64,000 nt of DNA from Nocardioides sp. TF02-7 (GTDB taxonomy: Bacteria > Actinomycetota > Actinomycetes > Propionibacteriales > Nocardioidaceae), in assembly GCF_022437945.1 (NCBI RefSeq), contig NZ_CP092535.1, forward strand, positions 4,278,001-4,342,000, read 5' to 3'. Both the position numbers and the translations under genes were made by a program. This document shows, one piece after another, positions 9,557 to 19,584 of the stretch. Every line of letters starts with the position of its first letter. The first letter of the stretch is position 1. The notes under the pieces are model-generated. The model was not told the DNA's origin and searched no databases. It saw nothing but the letters and a program-made list of their open reading frames with translations.

Positions 9557-10488
9557 CGGCGAGGACGGCGGTGAGCCGCTCGACGGGGGAGTCGAGCCGC
9601 CACCGCTCGCTCAACGCCGCCAGGGCGTCGGGGTCGGCCGGCTCCGCGGGCAGCTCCAGTCCCTCGCGCGGGAGGTCGAGGTCGCGGGCGACCGCGACCA
9701 CCCTCGGCGCGACGGCGAGGTAGTCGGCGGCGTGCTTGATCTTCAGTCGAGGGCCGCCGCCGAGGTCGCTGTCCGGGTCGGCGGCGGCCGCCACGACGCC
9801 GGCGAGGTCGTCGTACTTGCGCAGCAGCGACGCGGCCGTCTTCTCCCCGACCCCCGGCACCCCCGGCAGGCCGTCGGAGGGGTCGCCGCGCAGCGTCGCG
9901 AAGTCGGCGTACTGGCGGGCGGCGACGCCGTACTTCTCCAGCACCCAGGCCTCGTCGACCCGCTCGTGGCGCCCGACGCCCCTGCCGATGTAGAGCACCC
10001 GCACGCCGGCCTCGTCGTCGACGAGCTGGAAGAGGTCGCGGTCGCCGGTGACGACGTCGACCGGCATCCCGGCGTCGGTGGCGAGGGTCCCGATCACGTC
10101 GTCCGCCTCGTAGCCCGGTGCGCCGACCACGGCGATGCCGTACGCGGCGAGCACCTCGCGGATCACCGGCACCTGCACCTCCAGCGGGTCGGGCACCACC
10201 TCGACGTCGGCGGCGCCCTCGACCTCCTCGACCACCCGGTGCGCCTTGTACGTCGGCAGCAGCTCGACCCGCCACGCCGGGCGCCAGTCCTCGTCCCAGC
10301 AGCACGCCAGGTGCGTCGGGCGGTACTGCTCGACGAGGCGGGCGATGTAGTCGAGGAGCCCGCGCACCGCGTTCACGTTGGTGCCGTCGGGCGCCAGGAT
10401 CTCCGGGACGCCGTAGTAGGCGCGGAAGTACATCGAGGCGGTGTCGAGGAGCAGCAGCCGCGGGGGACCGGTCGCTCAGCGTGCTCAT
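9552..10488 (-). CDS. 5'-3' exonuclease (Pol I N-terminal-like / FEN), one frame break
   Basis: A 311-residue stand-alone 5' nuclease. It has TASMYFRAYYGVPEIL, the metal-binding PGYEADDVIGTLA and VVTGDRDLFQLV, and the helix-3-turn-helix LPGVPGVGEKTAASLLRKY. An extra base in the GGGGG at 10462-10466 (plus strand) separates the first nine codons; repaired, the protein starts MSTLSDRSPRLLLLDTASM at 10488. Mycobacterial genomes place a similar exonuclease (Rv2090) close to the helY-tat-paf block. Likely roles are RNA primer or flap removal. Confidence 0.88.
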
Positions 10489-10569
10489 GGCCGCAGAACG
10501 TACACCGCGTCGGTGTCCGGCCCTTGCTCGCCACGGCGACGGGCTCGGGCGATGCCCTAGGGTTGCCGC

Positions 10570-11034
10570 GTGAGCCAGAGCAGTTCGCCCGCAGTCGAGG
10601 CCATCGACCGCCAGATCCTCGAGCTGCTCGCCACGGACGGTCGGATGTCCTACACCGACCTCGGCAAGGCCACCGGCCTGTCGACGTCGGCGGTCCACCA
10701 GCGGGTCAAGCGGCTGGAGCAGCGCGGCCTGATCCTCGGCTACGGCGCGACCGTCAACCACGCCGAGATCGGCCTGCCGCTGACGGCGTTCATCGCGATC
10801 CGGCCCATCGACCCCTCCCAGCCCGACGACGCCCCGCGGCGGCTCCAGGACATCGCGGAGATCGAGTCCTGCTGGTCGGTCGCCGGCGAGGAGTCCTACA
10901 TGCTGAAGGTCCGCACACGCGCGCCCTCGGAGCTCGAGGAGCTGCTGGCCCGGATCCGCGCGGCGGCCAACGTGTCGACGCGGACCACGATCGTGCTGCA
11001 GACCTACTACGAGAACCGTCCGCTCACCGGCTGA
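10570..11034 (+). CDS. Lrp/AsnC-family transcriptional regulator
   Basis: Intact, 154 residues from GTG 10570. It has an N-terminal helix-turn-helix (DRQILELLATDGRMSYTDLGKATGLSTSAVHQRVKRLE) at residues 10-50 and a C-terminal RAM ligand-binding domain (EIESCWSVAGEESYMLKVRT, IVLQTYYENRPL). It lies between the exonuclease and kamA, facing kamA. Lrp-type proteins commonly sense amino acids, so it is the natural candidate regulator of the lysine cluster; this is inference. Confidence 0.88.
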   Translation: MSQSSSPAVEAIDRQILELLATDGRMSYTDLGKATGLSTSAVHQRVKRLEQRGLILGYGATVNHAEIGLPLTAFIAIRPIDPSQPDDAPRRLQDIAEIESCWSVAGEESYMLKVRTRAPSELEELLARIRAAANVSTRTTIVLQTYYENRPLTG

Positions 11035-11059
11035 CCCGCCCCGAGCGGCCCTGCGCGCC

Positions 11060-12508
11060 TCAGTGTGCCTGCAGGGCGGCCGTGCGCCGCGACGCCTCGG
11101 CGACCTCGGCCGCACGGAGCGCGCTGTCGTCGGTGGCGTGCCGGGCCCACCACTCCCGGCCCGCGGCCGGCAGCGTGTGGATCGGGTCGTAGTACTCGTA
11201 GCGGCGCTCCAGCGCGTCCGGGTCGCCCTGCTCGATCGAGGTCAGGTAGTTCTTCGTCCAGTACGAGATCCCGCGCTCGGTGTCGTACTCGGCGACCTGG
11301 TGCACCCACCGCTTGCCGACGAACGGCACGTCACACACGATCCGCGGCGTGGCGAATCCGGGCAGGTAGCCCATGAGCTGGTGCTGGAGGTGCTGCGCCT
11401 GGGCGACCGAGATCCGCCAGTGCTCGCTGTAGGGGATCAGGTCGCACATGTAGAAGTAGTAGGGCATGATCCGGGCGCCGTCGAGCAGCGCGAAGCACAG
11501 GTCGAGCAGCGCGTGCGGATCGGCGTTGACGCCGTCGAGGAGCACGCCCTGGTTGCGCACGTCGCGCAGCCCCGCGTCGAGGAGGGCGCCGGCCGCGGCC
11601 GCCACCGACGGGGTCACCGAGCTGGCGTGGTTGGCGTGGGTGTGCACCGCGAGGGGAGACACCCCGCCGGCGGGCGGTCTCGGCCACCCGCCCCACGCCC
11701 TCGACGACGTCGGGCTGCGACCAGTGCTGCGGCAGGCCGATCAGCGCCTTCGTCGCGAGCCGGATGTCGCGGATGTTGTCGATCGCCAGCAGCGACTCCA
11801 GGAACGCCTCCAGCCGCGGCCACGGCATGTTCGCGACGTCGCCACCGGAGACCACCACGTCGCGCACCGTGGGGGTGCGGCGCAGGTAGTCGAGCATCGA
11901 CTCGAGGCGGTCGCCCGGCTTCGCGACGAACTTGAGCTTGTCGACCGTCGGCGTCGAGTTGCCCACGAGGTCCATCCGGGTGCAGTGGCCGCAGTACTGC
12001 GGGCACGTCGGGAGCAGCTCGGCGAGCACCTTGGTCGGGTAGCGGTGCGTGAGGCCCTCGGCCACCCACATGTCGTGCTCGTGCAGCGAGTCGCGGGTGG
12101 CGTGGGGGGTGGGAGGGCCAGTCGGTGCGCCGGTCGGAGAACACGGGCAGCATGTAGCGGCGGATCGGGTCGGCGTAGAAGGCGTCGGTCAGCGAGCCGG
12201 GACCGGAGGGACGCACGTGCGGCACCATCGTGTTGAGCATCTGCGGCGGCACCAGCATCGACATCGTCGCCCGCTCCGCCTGGTCACGCTCGAGGTCGGT
12301 GAAGAACCGGTCGTCGACGAGGTCGCCGAGGAGGTCCGCGCAGCTGCCGGAGGTTCTTCACGCAGTGGGCGCGCTGCCACTGCACCGACGCCCAGTCCGC
12401 GGCGGTCACGTCGCGCCACCCGGGGAACCGGGTCCAGTCGGGCTCGACCAGCTCGACCTGCCGGTAGGGGTAGGGCTGGCCGGCCGCGACGGCGGCGTTC
12501 TCGGTCAT
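11060..12508 (-). CDS. kamA: L-lysine 2,3-aminomutase (radical SAM), three frame breaks
   Basis: Converts L-lysine to L-beta-lysine using an iron-sulfur cluster, S-adenosylmethionine and PLP. The radical SAM motif is visible as CPQYCGHC (CX3CX2C, about residue 170) in the context HRYPTKVLAELLPTCPQYC. VVVSGGDVANMPWPRLEAF and ARIMPYYFYMCDLIPYSEHW are also typical. The start ATG 12508 follows GAGAGGAGTGCACC. Frame breaks fit extra bases at 12336-12337 (CC), 12104-12109 (GGGGGG) and 11653-11656 (GGGG) on the plus strand. Repaired length is 481 residues. It is transcribed away from kdd-kamD-kamE-kal, which encode the following steps. Confidence 0.9.
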
Positions 12509-12584
12509 CGGTGCACTCCTCTCCCGCCGGGGTGTCGTTTGTGTCACATCCCGACTCGGTGCCAGACTACGTGAAGATCATCCG

Positions 12585-12600
12585 GTCGCAAGATTGCGAC
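12585..12600. promoter_or_regulatory. Inverted repeat between kamA and kdd, candidate operator
   Basis: GTCGCAA and TTGCGAC are perfect 7-base arms separated by GA, in the 128-base divergent promoter region. The site ends 36 bases before the kdd GTG and lies 77 bases upstream of the kamA ATG, so one bound regulator could control both. The neighbouring Lrp/AsnC protein is the obvious candidate but nothing in the sequence proves it. Confidence 0.5.
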
Positions 12601-12636
12601 ACCGGAGAATTTCCTGCCGACTGACATGGAGGCCGT

Positions 12637-13678
12637 GTGTCGACGGTGACCCAGCACAGCGATCCGACGGGCCTGCACCGCGTGCTCGACGAGCACCGGG
12701 TCCTGCCCCAGGCCGCGGAGCGGCTCGACACCCGGCCGGAGCTCTGGCCCGACGAGGTGCGGGTGCGGGTCGAGCGGCTCAACCTCGACGCGGCGTCGTT
12801 CCGCCAGCTCGAGCAGGCCCACGGGGGGCGACGGCGCCGCCGTCCGGCGGGCCGTGCTCGACATCGTCGCCGCCCGGGGCAAGATGCAGAACCCGGTGAC
12901 CGGCTCCGGCGGCATGCTGGTCGGGGTGGTCGAGGAGGTGGGCCCCGACTCGCCGCTCGGGCTCCGGGTGGGCCAGCGCGTGGCCACCCTGGTGTCGCTG
13001 ACCCTCACCCCGCTGGTGGTCACCGACGGTCTGGCCCGGTGGGACGGGCGCTCCGAGCAGGTGCCGTGCGAGGGATACGCCGTGCTGTTCGGCCGGTCGA
13101 TCGCGGCCGTGCTGCCCGACGACCTCCCGACCGCGCTGAGCCTCGCGGTCATGGACGTCTGCGGCGCACCCGCCCTGACCTCCCGCGTGGTCCGGCAGCA
13201 CGACGCCCCGGTGGTCGCCGTGGTGGGCGGAGCAGGCAAGTCGGGCAGCCTCAGCCTCGCCGCCGCCCGGCGCGCGGGCGCCCGGCGGACCATCGGCGTG
13301 GTGCCCGTCGACGCCGAGGCGCGCCGGCTGCGCGCGGCCGGCCTGGCGGACGAGGTGGTGGTGGCCGACGCCCGCGACCCGGTCGGACTGCGCGACGCGG
13401 TCGCGGCCGCCGGGGGCCCGGCAGACGTCACGGTGGTCTGCGTGGACGTGCCGGGGTGCGAGGGCGGAGCGGTCCTCGCGACGGCCGACGGCGGCACGGT
13501 GGTCTTCTTCTCGATGGCGACGTCGTTCCCGGCCGCCGCGCTCGGCGCGGAGGGCCTGGCCGCCGACGTGACGATGCTCGTCGGCAACGGCTACGTGCCC
13601 GGCCACAGCGACCTGGCGCTCGACCTGGTCCGCACCGAACCCGGCGTACGCCGGCTCCTCGAGGAGCGTCTCTCGTGA
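12637..13678 (+). CDS. kdd: L-erythro-3,5-diaminohexanoate dehydrogenase, one frame break
   Basis: NAD-dependent enzyme that deaminates 3,5-diaminohexanoate, the product of the two lysine aminomutases, to 3-keto-5-aminohexanoate. The N-terminal part has RLNLDAASFRQLE and GKMQNPVTGSGGMLVG. The Rossmann fold shows PVVAVVGGAGKSGSLSLAAARRAG near residue 190. GTG 12637 follows ACATGGAGGCC. An extra G in GGGGGG 12823-12828 breaks the frame; repaired length is 346 residues, normal for Kdd. Its TGA overlaps the GTG of kamD, so the two are translationally coupled. Confidence 0.88.
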
Positions 13679-15232
13679 ACCGCAAGCTCGACCTCGACCC
13701 CGTGACCGTCCGGAAGGCCCGGTCGCTCGCCCGCCGGGCGGGCCGGCCCATCGTGCGGCTTGCGCAGCAGCACACGACCGTCTCGGTCGAGCGCGCCACC
13801 CTGCGCCTGGCCGGGCTCGGCGGCGCGGACGCCGAGGGCACGCCGTGGGTCAACCGGCTGCTCGACGCCGTCCGGGCCGACGTCGACCTGGCGCACGGCG
13901 TCACGCTCCCCGTCTGGGATGCGCTGGCGCGGAGGGAGGCCGAGGACCTGCTCACGCTCGCGCAGAAGGCGTCGGCGGGGTCGGTGCGGTTCCGGGTCCC
14001 GGAGGGCCGCGAGGCCACCCGCGCGCGCAGCGCAGCGCGCCGCGACGTCGGGGCGGGCATCCGCACCGTCGACCGCCGGCGCAAGGAGCGCGACCGCCTC
14101 ATCCGGCGGCACGGGGACGCGCCCCGGCAGCCCTGGATCTACCTCATCGTCGCGACCGGCGACATCCACGAGGACATCCCGCAGGCCCAGGCGGCGGCAC
14201 GCGAGGGAGCCGACGTGATCGCCGTGATCAGGTCGACCGGCCAGAGCCTGCTCGACTTCGTGCCCGAGGGAGCGACCCGGGAGGGCTTCGCCGGGACCTA
14301 CGCGACCCAGGAGAACTTCCGGCTGATGCGGGCCGCGCTCGACGAGTCGAGCCGGGAGCTCGGCCGCTACGTGCGGCTCACCAACTACGCCAGCGGCCTC
14401 TGCATGCCCGAGATCGCGGCGCTCGCGGGCCTCGAGCGGCTCGACATGATGCTCAACGACTCGATGTACGGGATCCTGTTCCGCGACATCAACCCGGTCC
14501 GCACCTTCGTCGACCAGCGGTTCAGCCGCCAGGTGCACGCCCGGGCCGGCATCATCATCAACACCGGCGAGGACAACTACCTGACCACCGCCGACGCGGT
14601 CGAGGCCGCGCACACGGTCACCACCAGCCAGCTGCTCAACGAGTACTTCGCCAAGGAGGCAGGGCTCGAGGACTGGCAGCTCGGGCTGGGCCACGCGTTC
14701 GAGATCGACCCCGCCGTGCCCGAGTCGTTCCGGCTGGAGCTGGCGCACGCGCTCCTGGCGCGCGAGCTGTTCCCCAAGGCGCCGCTGAAGTGGATGCCCC
14801 CCGACGCGGCACATGACGGGCGACGTGTTCCGCGGCTACCTGCTCGACGGGTTCTTCAACCTCGCCGGTGCGATGACCGGCCAGGGGATCCTGCTGGTCG
14901 GGATGATGACCGAGGCGGTCGTCACCCCGTGGCTGTCCGACCGCGACCTGGCGCTGCAGAACGTCCGCTACGTGCTCGACGCCGCAGGCGGCCTGCGCGA
15001 GGACTTCCACCCCGCGCCCGAGGGCCTGATCGCGACCCGCGCCCGCCAGGTGCTCGGCGAGGCCGTCGACCTCCTCGAGCGGATCGCCGACGAGGGACTG
15101 CTCGACGCCATCGCCGACGGCACCTTCGGCCTCATGCGACGACCCGCCGACGGCGGCAAGGGCCTCGACGGGGTGGCCCGCAGGTCCGATGCCTACTACA
15201 ACCCGGCCACCGAGATCCTGGAGGAGTCATGA
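13675..15232 (+). CDS. kamD: Beta-lysine 5,6-aminomutase alpha subunit, one frame break
   Basis: Large, PLP-binding subunit of the B12-dependent aminomutase moving the terminal amino group of beta-lysine. Family features include VNRLLDAVRADVDLAHG, WIYLIVATGDIHEDIPQAQ, DVIAVIRSTGQSLLDFVPEG, NDSMYGILFRDINPVRTFVD and IIINTGEDNYLTTADAV. An extra C in CCCCCC 14797-14802 interrupts the conserved KWMPPTRHMTGDVFRGY segment. Repaired length is 518 residues. Its stop overlaps the kamE ATG (ATGA), which suggests equal synthesis of the two subunits. Confidence 0.92.
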
Positions 15233-15975
15233 GCACCTTGGTCCTCCCGTACGGCGACACGACCGGCGACGGGATGGTGCAGGTGAGCTTCACGCTGCCG
15301 GTCCCGCACTCCAAGCGGGCCGAGGGCGCCGCCCAGCAGCTGGCGGCCAAGATGGGGATCGACCCCGCGCTGGTGGTGCACGCGAAGCCGATGGGTCCGG
15401 ACTTCACGTTCTTCGTGGTCTACGGGCGCGTCAACCACCTCGTCGACCTGGACGCGGTCGAGGTGGTCGAGCGTGACTACCCGCTGCTCACGCCGAAGGA
15501 GGTCAACGCCGCCGTCAAGCGCATGCTGCGGCGCCGGCTGGTGGTCATCGGCGCGTGCATCGGGACCGACGCCCACACCGTCGGCATCGACGCGATCCTC
15601 AACATCAAGGGGTTCGCGGGGGAGAAGGGGCTCGAGTACTACCGGGAGGTCAAGGTGGTCAACCTCGGCGCCCAGGTGTCGGTGCCCCACCTGGTCGACC
15701 GGGCCGTGGCCGAGCGGGCCGACGCCGTGCTGGTCTCCCAGGTCGTGACCCAGCGCGACGCCCACCTGCTCAACACCCGCGAGATGGCCGCCGCGTTCCG
15801 CGAGGCCTTCCCGCCGGAGCGGCGTCCGCTGCTGGTGGTGGGCGGCCCGCGGTTCGACGAGGGGATGGCCGAGGACCTCGGCGTCGACCGGATCTTCGGG
15901 CGGGGCACGACACCGGGGGAGGTGGCGAGCTATCTCGTCCACCGGATCGCGGGGTCGGCGAGGATGGCGTCGTGA
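15229..15975 (+). CDS. kamE: Beta-lysine 5,6-aminomutase beta subunit, cobalamin-binding
   Basis: Intact, 248 residues. It carries the base-off cobalamin motif DXHXXG as GACIGTDAHTVGIDAIL (Asp and His near residues 114 and 116), plus KVVNLGAQVSVPHLVDRA and VLVSQVVTQRDAHLLNTREM, all typical of the small subunit. In characterised enzymes the PLP lysine lies in this subunit a few residues after the B12 motif; NIKGFAGEKG fits. The gene overlaps kamD upstream and kal downstream, so the cluster is one tight operon. Confidence 0.94.
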   Translation: MSTLVLPYGDTTGDGMVQVSFTLPVPHSKRAEGAAQQLAAKMGIDPALVVHAKPMGPDFTFFVVYGRVNHLVDLDAVEVVERDYPLLTPKEVNAAVKRMLRRRLVVIGACIGTDAHTVGIDAILNIKGFAGEKGLEYYREVKVVNLGAQVSVPHLVDRAVAERADAVLVSQVVTQRDAHLLNTREMAAAFREAFPPERRPLLVVGGPRFDEGMAEDLGVDRIFGRGTTPGEVASYLVHRIAGSARMAS

Positions 15976-16358
15976 CCGCCGAGGTGGGGGCCCGGGCGAC
16001 CCAGCGCCGCTACGTGCCCTACTCCCACGCTCACTACGCCGGCGACCTCGTCGACGGCGCCTACGGCCTGGCGCTCTTCGGCGACGTCGCCACCGAGCTG
16101 TGCATCCGCACCGACGGCGACGAGGGGCTCTTCGCCTCCTACTCCGACGTGCAGTTCCTCGCGCCGGTCCGGGCGGGCGACGTGGTGGAGGCGACGGCCG
16201 AGCTGATCCGGGTGGGCAACCGCTCGCGGGTCATGGCCTTCGCGCTGGTCGTGGTGGCGCGCGGCGGCGCGACCGAGGAGCGGCCGGGCGCGGCCGCGCT
16301 CCTCGACCCACCGCTGGTCGCGACCACGGCGACCGGCACCGTCGTCGTCCCCGGATGA
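15972..16358 (+). CDS. kal: 3-aminobutyryl-CoA ammonia-lyase (hotdog fold)
   Basis: Intact, 128 residues from GTG 15972, overlapping the kamE stop. It has YVPYSHAHYAGDLVDGAYGLALFGDVATEL and a short hotdog core (GDVVEATAELIRVGNRSRVM), the pattern of Kal proteins in lysine fermentation clusters. The enzyme removes ammonia from 3-aminobutyryl-CoA to give crotonyl-CoA. It depends on the Kce cleavage enzyme for its substrate, and kce is not in this window. Confidence 0.87.
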   Translation: MTAEVGARATQRRYVPYSHAHYAGDLVDGAYGLALFGDVATELCIRTDGDEGLFASYSDVQFLAPVRAGDVVEATAELIRVGNRSRVMAFALVVVARGGATEERPGAAALLDPPLVATTATGTVVVPG

Positions 16359-16366
16359 CCAGTTGC

Positions 16367-16394
16367 TCCGGCGTGCCGCAAGCGACACGCCGGA
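16367..16394 (+). terminator. Hairpin terminator after the kdd-kamD-kamE-kal operon
   Basis: TCCGGCGTG and CACGCCGGA are perfect 9-base arms around a 10-base loop, starting 9 bases after the kal stop. TTTT follows at 16406-16409. This is the best-formed terminator in the window. Confidence 0.7.
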
Positions 16395-16633
16395 CCGGTC
16401 TGAGATTTTCGCGGGTTTTCCTGCCCGACGCACCCCGGCCTGACCTGCGACGACGCGCGTCTGCGCAGGTCAGCCGGTGGTTGACACTCGTGGTGAGGCT
16501 CGTCAGAGTACGTGACCGATCGCTCGTGCAGGTCGAGGAAGGCGGACCGACGTCCGAGTGGCCGACGACGGCGGTGTCGCGCCAATGCCGCCCGTCACGG
16601 TTCGCGGAGGTCGGTTCGCCCCTCGAGAGCGAC

Positions 16634-16725
16634 ACGGAAGGGCCCCGGTCCCCCCTAGACAACGTCCCCGCGCCGGCCGCCAGTCGGTGGTGGGGATGGT
16701 CCGAAGGCGACCGGGGCCCTTCCGT
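16634..16725. repeat. 92-base inverted repeat upstream of lnt, function unknown
   Basis: ACGGAAGGGCCCCGGTC (16634-16650) and GACCGGGGCCCTTCCGT (16709-16725) are perfect 17-base arms around a 58-base GC-rich loop that can itself pair in part (GTCCCC with GGGGAT). It lies 44 bases before the lnt GTG in a 411-base gene-free stretch (16359-16769). Apart from the kal terminator at its left end I see nothing else in that stretch. It could be an attenuator, a structured leader, a terminator or a dispersed repeat. Confidence 0.6.
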
Positions 16726-16769
16726 TGCCCGACCACCGGCGCACTGGGGCCGCTGACTACGCTCGGACC

Positions 16770-18325
16770 GTGCTGGTGCGCCTCCTCCTCGCGATCGCCG
16801 GCGGACTGGCGCTGACCGCGGCGTACGAGCCGCTGACGCTCGCCCCGCTGGTCCTGGTCGGGCCCGCGTGCTTCGCGCTCGCCACCCACGGGCTGTCGGT
16901 GCCCCGTGCGGGCCTGGTGGGGCTGGCCTTCGGCGTCGCGTTCTACTTCACCCACATCTACTGGATGCGCACCGCCCCCGGGCAGGACGCGTGGTTGGCG
17001 CTGTCGACCGCGGAGGCGCTGTTCTACGGTGCTGTCGGGCTCTGCGTGCCGCTCCTGACCAGGCTGCCGGCGTGGCCGGTCTGGCTGGCGGCCACGTGGG
17101 CGGCGATGGAGGGCATCCGCAGCACCTGGCCGTTCAGCGGGATGCCGTGGGGCCGGCTGTCGTTCGCCGTCGCCGACACCCCGCTCGCCCCGGCGCTCGC
17201 GTACGTCGGCATGACCGGGTTGTCGTTCCTGCTCGCGCTGCTGTCGTTCCTCCTGGCCCGGGCGGTGCTCGACCGCGGCGGCCTGGTGCGGATCGCGCCG
17301 CCGGTCGTCCTCGCGGCGCTGCTGCTGGTGCCCGCCGTCGCGCCGTACGAGCTCGCCGAGGACGGCTCCGCCGTGGTCGCGGCCGTGCAGGGGGACGTGC
17401 CCGGCCCCGGTGACGACATCCTCTGGGACCACCGGGGGGTCACCCGCAACCACGTCGAGGCCACCACCGGCCTCGCCGACGACGTCGCCGCCGGCCGGGC
17501 CCCGCAACCGGACTTCGTGCTGTGGCCGGAGAACACCACGGCCGTCGACCCGTTCTCCGACGCCGACGTGAACGGCGGGATCCGGGAGGCGGTCGACGCG
17601 ATCGGCGTCCCGGTCGTGGTCGGCGGCCTGGTCGACGACGGGCCCGACCACGTGCTCAACCAGGGGATCGTCTGGGACCCGGTGTCCGGGCCCGGCGACC
17701 GCTACACGAAGAAGCACCCGGTGGCCTACGGGGAGTACATCCCCTACCGCCGCTACTGGGACCCGGGCTTCGGCGACCTGGCGCAGATCCGCCGGGACAT
17801 GAAGGCCGGCACGCGGGAGGAGCCGCTGCGGGTGGCGGGGGATCGAGGTGGCCGACGCCATCTGCTTCGACGTCGCCTACGACGACGTCCTGCGCGACCA
17901 AGTCGTGCGCGGCGCCGACCTGCTGACCGTGCAGACCAGCAACGCGATGTTCATCTTCACCGACCAGGTCGACCAGCAGTTCGCCATGACCCGGCTGCGG
18001 GCGATCGAGTCCGGGCGCTGGCTGGTCGTGGCGGCCACCAACGGCGTCTCCGGCGTCGTCGCCCCCCGACGGCACCGTCGTGGCCGCCGCGGAGCCTCGC
18101 ACCACCGAGGTGCTGGTCGAGCGGGTGGGCCTGATGAGCGGGCTCACCCCCGCGACTCGGATCGGGCCCTGGTCCTGGCGGGCACTGACCGGCCTGTCGG
18201 TCCTCGGCCTGGTGCTCGGTGCGGTCGCCCATCGGCGGGGGAGGAACCGGGCCCGGGCAGCGGACGAGGCCCAGGAGGCGGCGGTTCCGACGGCCCCGGC
18301 ACCGAGCGAGGCCCCCGTTGCCTGA
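16770..18325 (+). CDS. lnt: Apolipoprotein N-acyltransferase, two frame breaks
   Basis: Membrane enzyme that adds the third acyl chain to bacterial lipoproteins. About six hydrophobic helices fill the first 190 residues ([35 protein letters not shown]). The nitrilase-like domain follows with the catalytic glutamate in [11 protein letters not shown] (about 253), lysine in [16 protein letters not shown] (about 313) and cysteine in [12 protein letters not shown] (about 364). Extra bases in GGGGG 17837-17841 and CCCCCC 18062-18067 break the frame. Repaired length is 517 residues, ending with a further hydrophobic helix. In mycobacteria this domain is fused to Ppm1; here the two are adjacent overlapping genes. 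Confidence 0.9.
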
Positions 18326-19086
18326 GCAGGGACGGGTCGTCATGGTCGTGCCCACCTTCAACGAGGTCGACAACGTCGGGCCGGTCGTGCAGCGGCTCCG
18401 GGCGGCCCAGCCGCAGGTCGACGTGCTGGTGGTCGACGACAACTCGCCGGACGGCACCGGCCGGGTGGCCGACGAGCTGGCCGCCGCCGACCCGCAGGTC
18501 CACGTCCTCCACCGGACCGCCAAGGGCGGCCTCGGCGCCGCCTACCTCGCCGGCTTCGCCTGGGCGCTCGACGCCGGCTACGACGTCGTCGGCGAGATGG
18601 ACGCCGACGGCTCCCACCAGCCCGAGCAGCTGCACCGGCTGCTCGAGGCCCTCCCCCGCCGCCGACCTGGTCATCGGGTCGCGCTGGGTCCCGGGCGGAA
18701 GCGTCGTGAACTGGCCGTGGTTCCGGGTCGCGCTCTCCCGAGGCGGCAACCTCTACGTGCGGGTGCTGCTGGGCATCGACGTCCGCGACGCCACCGCCGG
18801 TTACCGCGTGTTCCGGCGCACGGCGCTGGAGACGATCGACCTCGGCTCGGTGCGGTCGACCGGCTACGTCTTCCAGACCGACCTGGTGACCCGCTGCCTC
18901 CGCGCGGGCCTGCGGGTGCGCGAGGTGCCGATCGCGTTCGTCGAGCGCGAGCGCGGCGACTCCAAGATGAGCGGCGCGGTGGCCGTCGAGTCGCTCCAGC
19001 GGATCACGCTGTGGGGTCTCCGCGAACGGTGGGGAGCAGGCGCGCCGCCTGCTCCGCCGGCTGGGCCGCCTCGGCCGCCGACCTAG
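18318..19086 (+). CDS. ppm1: Polyprenol monophosphomannose synthase, one frame break
   Basis: GT2-family glycosyltransferase making polyprenyl-phosphate mannose, the mannose donor for lipoglycans and glycoproteins. The GT-A signatures are [36 protein letters not shown] and [16 protein letters not shown], then [26 protein letters not shown] 18318 overlaps the lnt stop; ATG 18342 is an alternative. An extra C in CCCCC 18653-18657 breaks the frame. The tail after RERWG may hold another extra G (GGGG at 19031-19034), since removing it gives an arginine-rich end running to 19099. There is no C-terminal membrane domain. Confidence 0.88.
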
Positions 19087-19095
19087 ACTCGGTGC

Positions 19096-19566
19096 GTGAG
19101 CACGAGACGTCGGGTGTGGCCGCTGCTGCTGGTCGTGGTCTTCGTCGTGGCGCCGCTCGTCGAGCTCTACGTCCTCATCCAGGTCGGGCAGGTCATCGGC
19201 GCGTGGTGGACGATCCTCCTGCTCGTGGTCGCCAGCGTCGTCGGGGCGGTCGTCGTCAAGCGCGAGGGGCGGCGCGCCTGGCAGGCGCTCCAGGACGCGC
19301 TGCGCGCCTACCGGCCGCCGACCCGCGAGCTCGCCGACGGTGCGCTCGTCCTCGTCGGCGGAGCGCTCCTGCTCGCGCCCGGGTTCGCGACCGACGCGAT
19401 CGGCCTCCTGCTGATCCTCCCGCTCACCCGTCCGCTGTTCCGCCGGCTGCTCACGGCGTACGTCGGCTCCCGGGTGACGACGGCGGTCGTCGGGCACCCC
19501 GCGAGGGCACGCAACGACCACCGCCGCGGCGACGACGTCGTGCGCGGCGAGGTGGTCGACGACTGA
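19096..19566 (+). CDS. fxsA: FxsA family membrane protein
   Basis: Intact, 156 residues from GTG 19096. Two or three hydrophobic segments ([56 protein letters not shown]) and the motif [18 protein letters not shown] identify the FxsA family of small cytoplasmic-membrane proteins, named for suppressing F-exclusion of phage T7 in E. coli. Its cellular role is unclear. It starts about 10 bases after ppm1 and probably ends that operon. Confidence 0.85.
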   Translation: MSTRRRVWPLLLVVVFVVAPLVELYVLIQVGQVIGAWWTILLLVVASVVGAVVVKREGRRAWQALQDALRAYRPPTRELADGALVLVGGALLLAPGFATDAIGLLLILPLTRPLFRRLLTAYVGSRVTTAVVGHPARARNDHRRGDDVVRGEVVDD

Positions 19567-19584
19567 GCCGGCGGGGGAGGGCCG

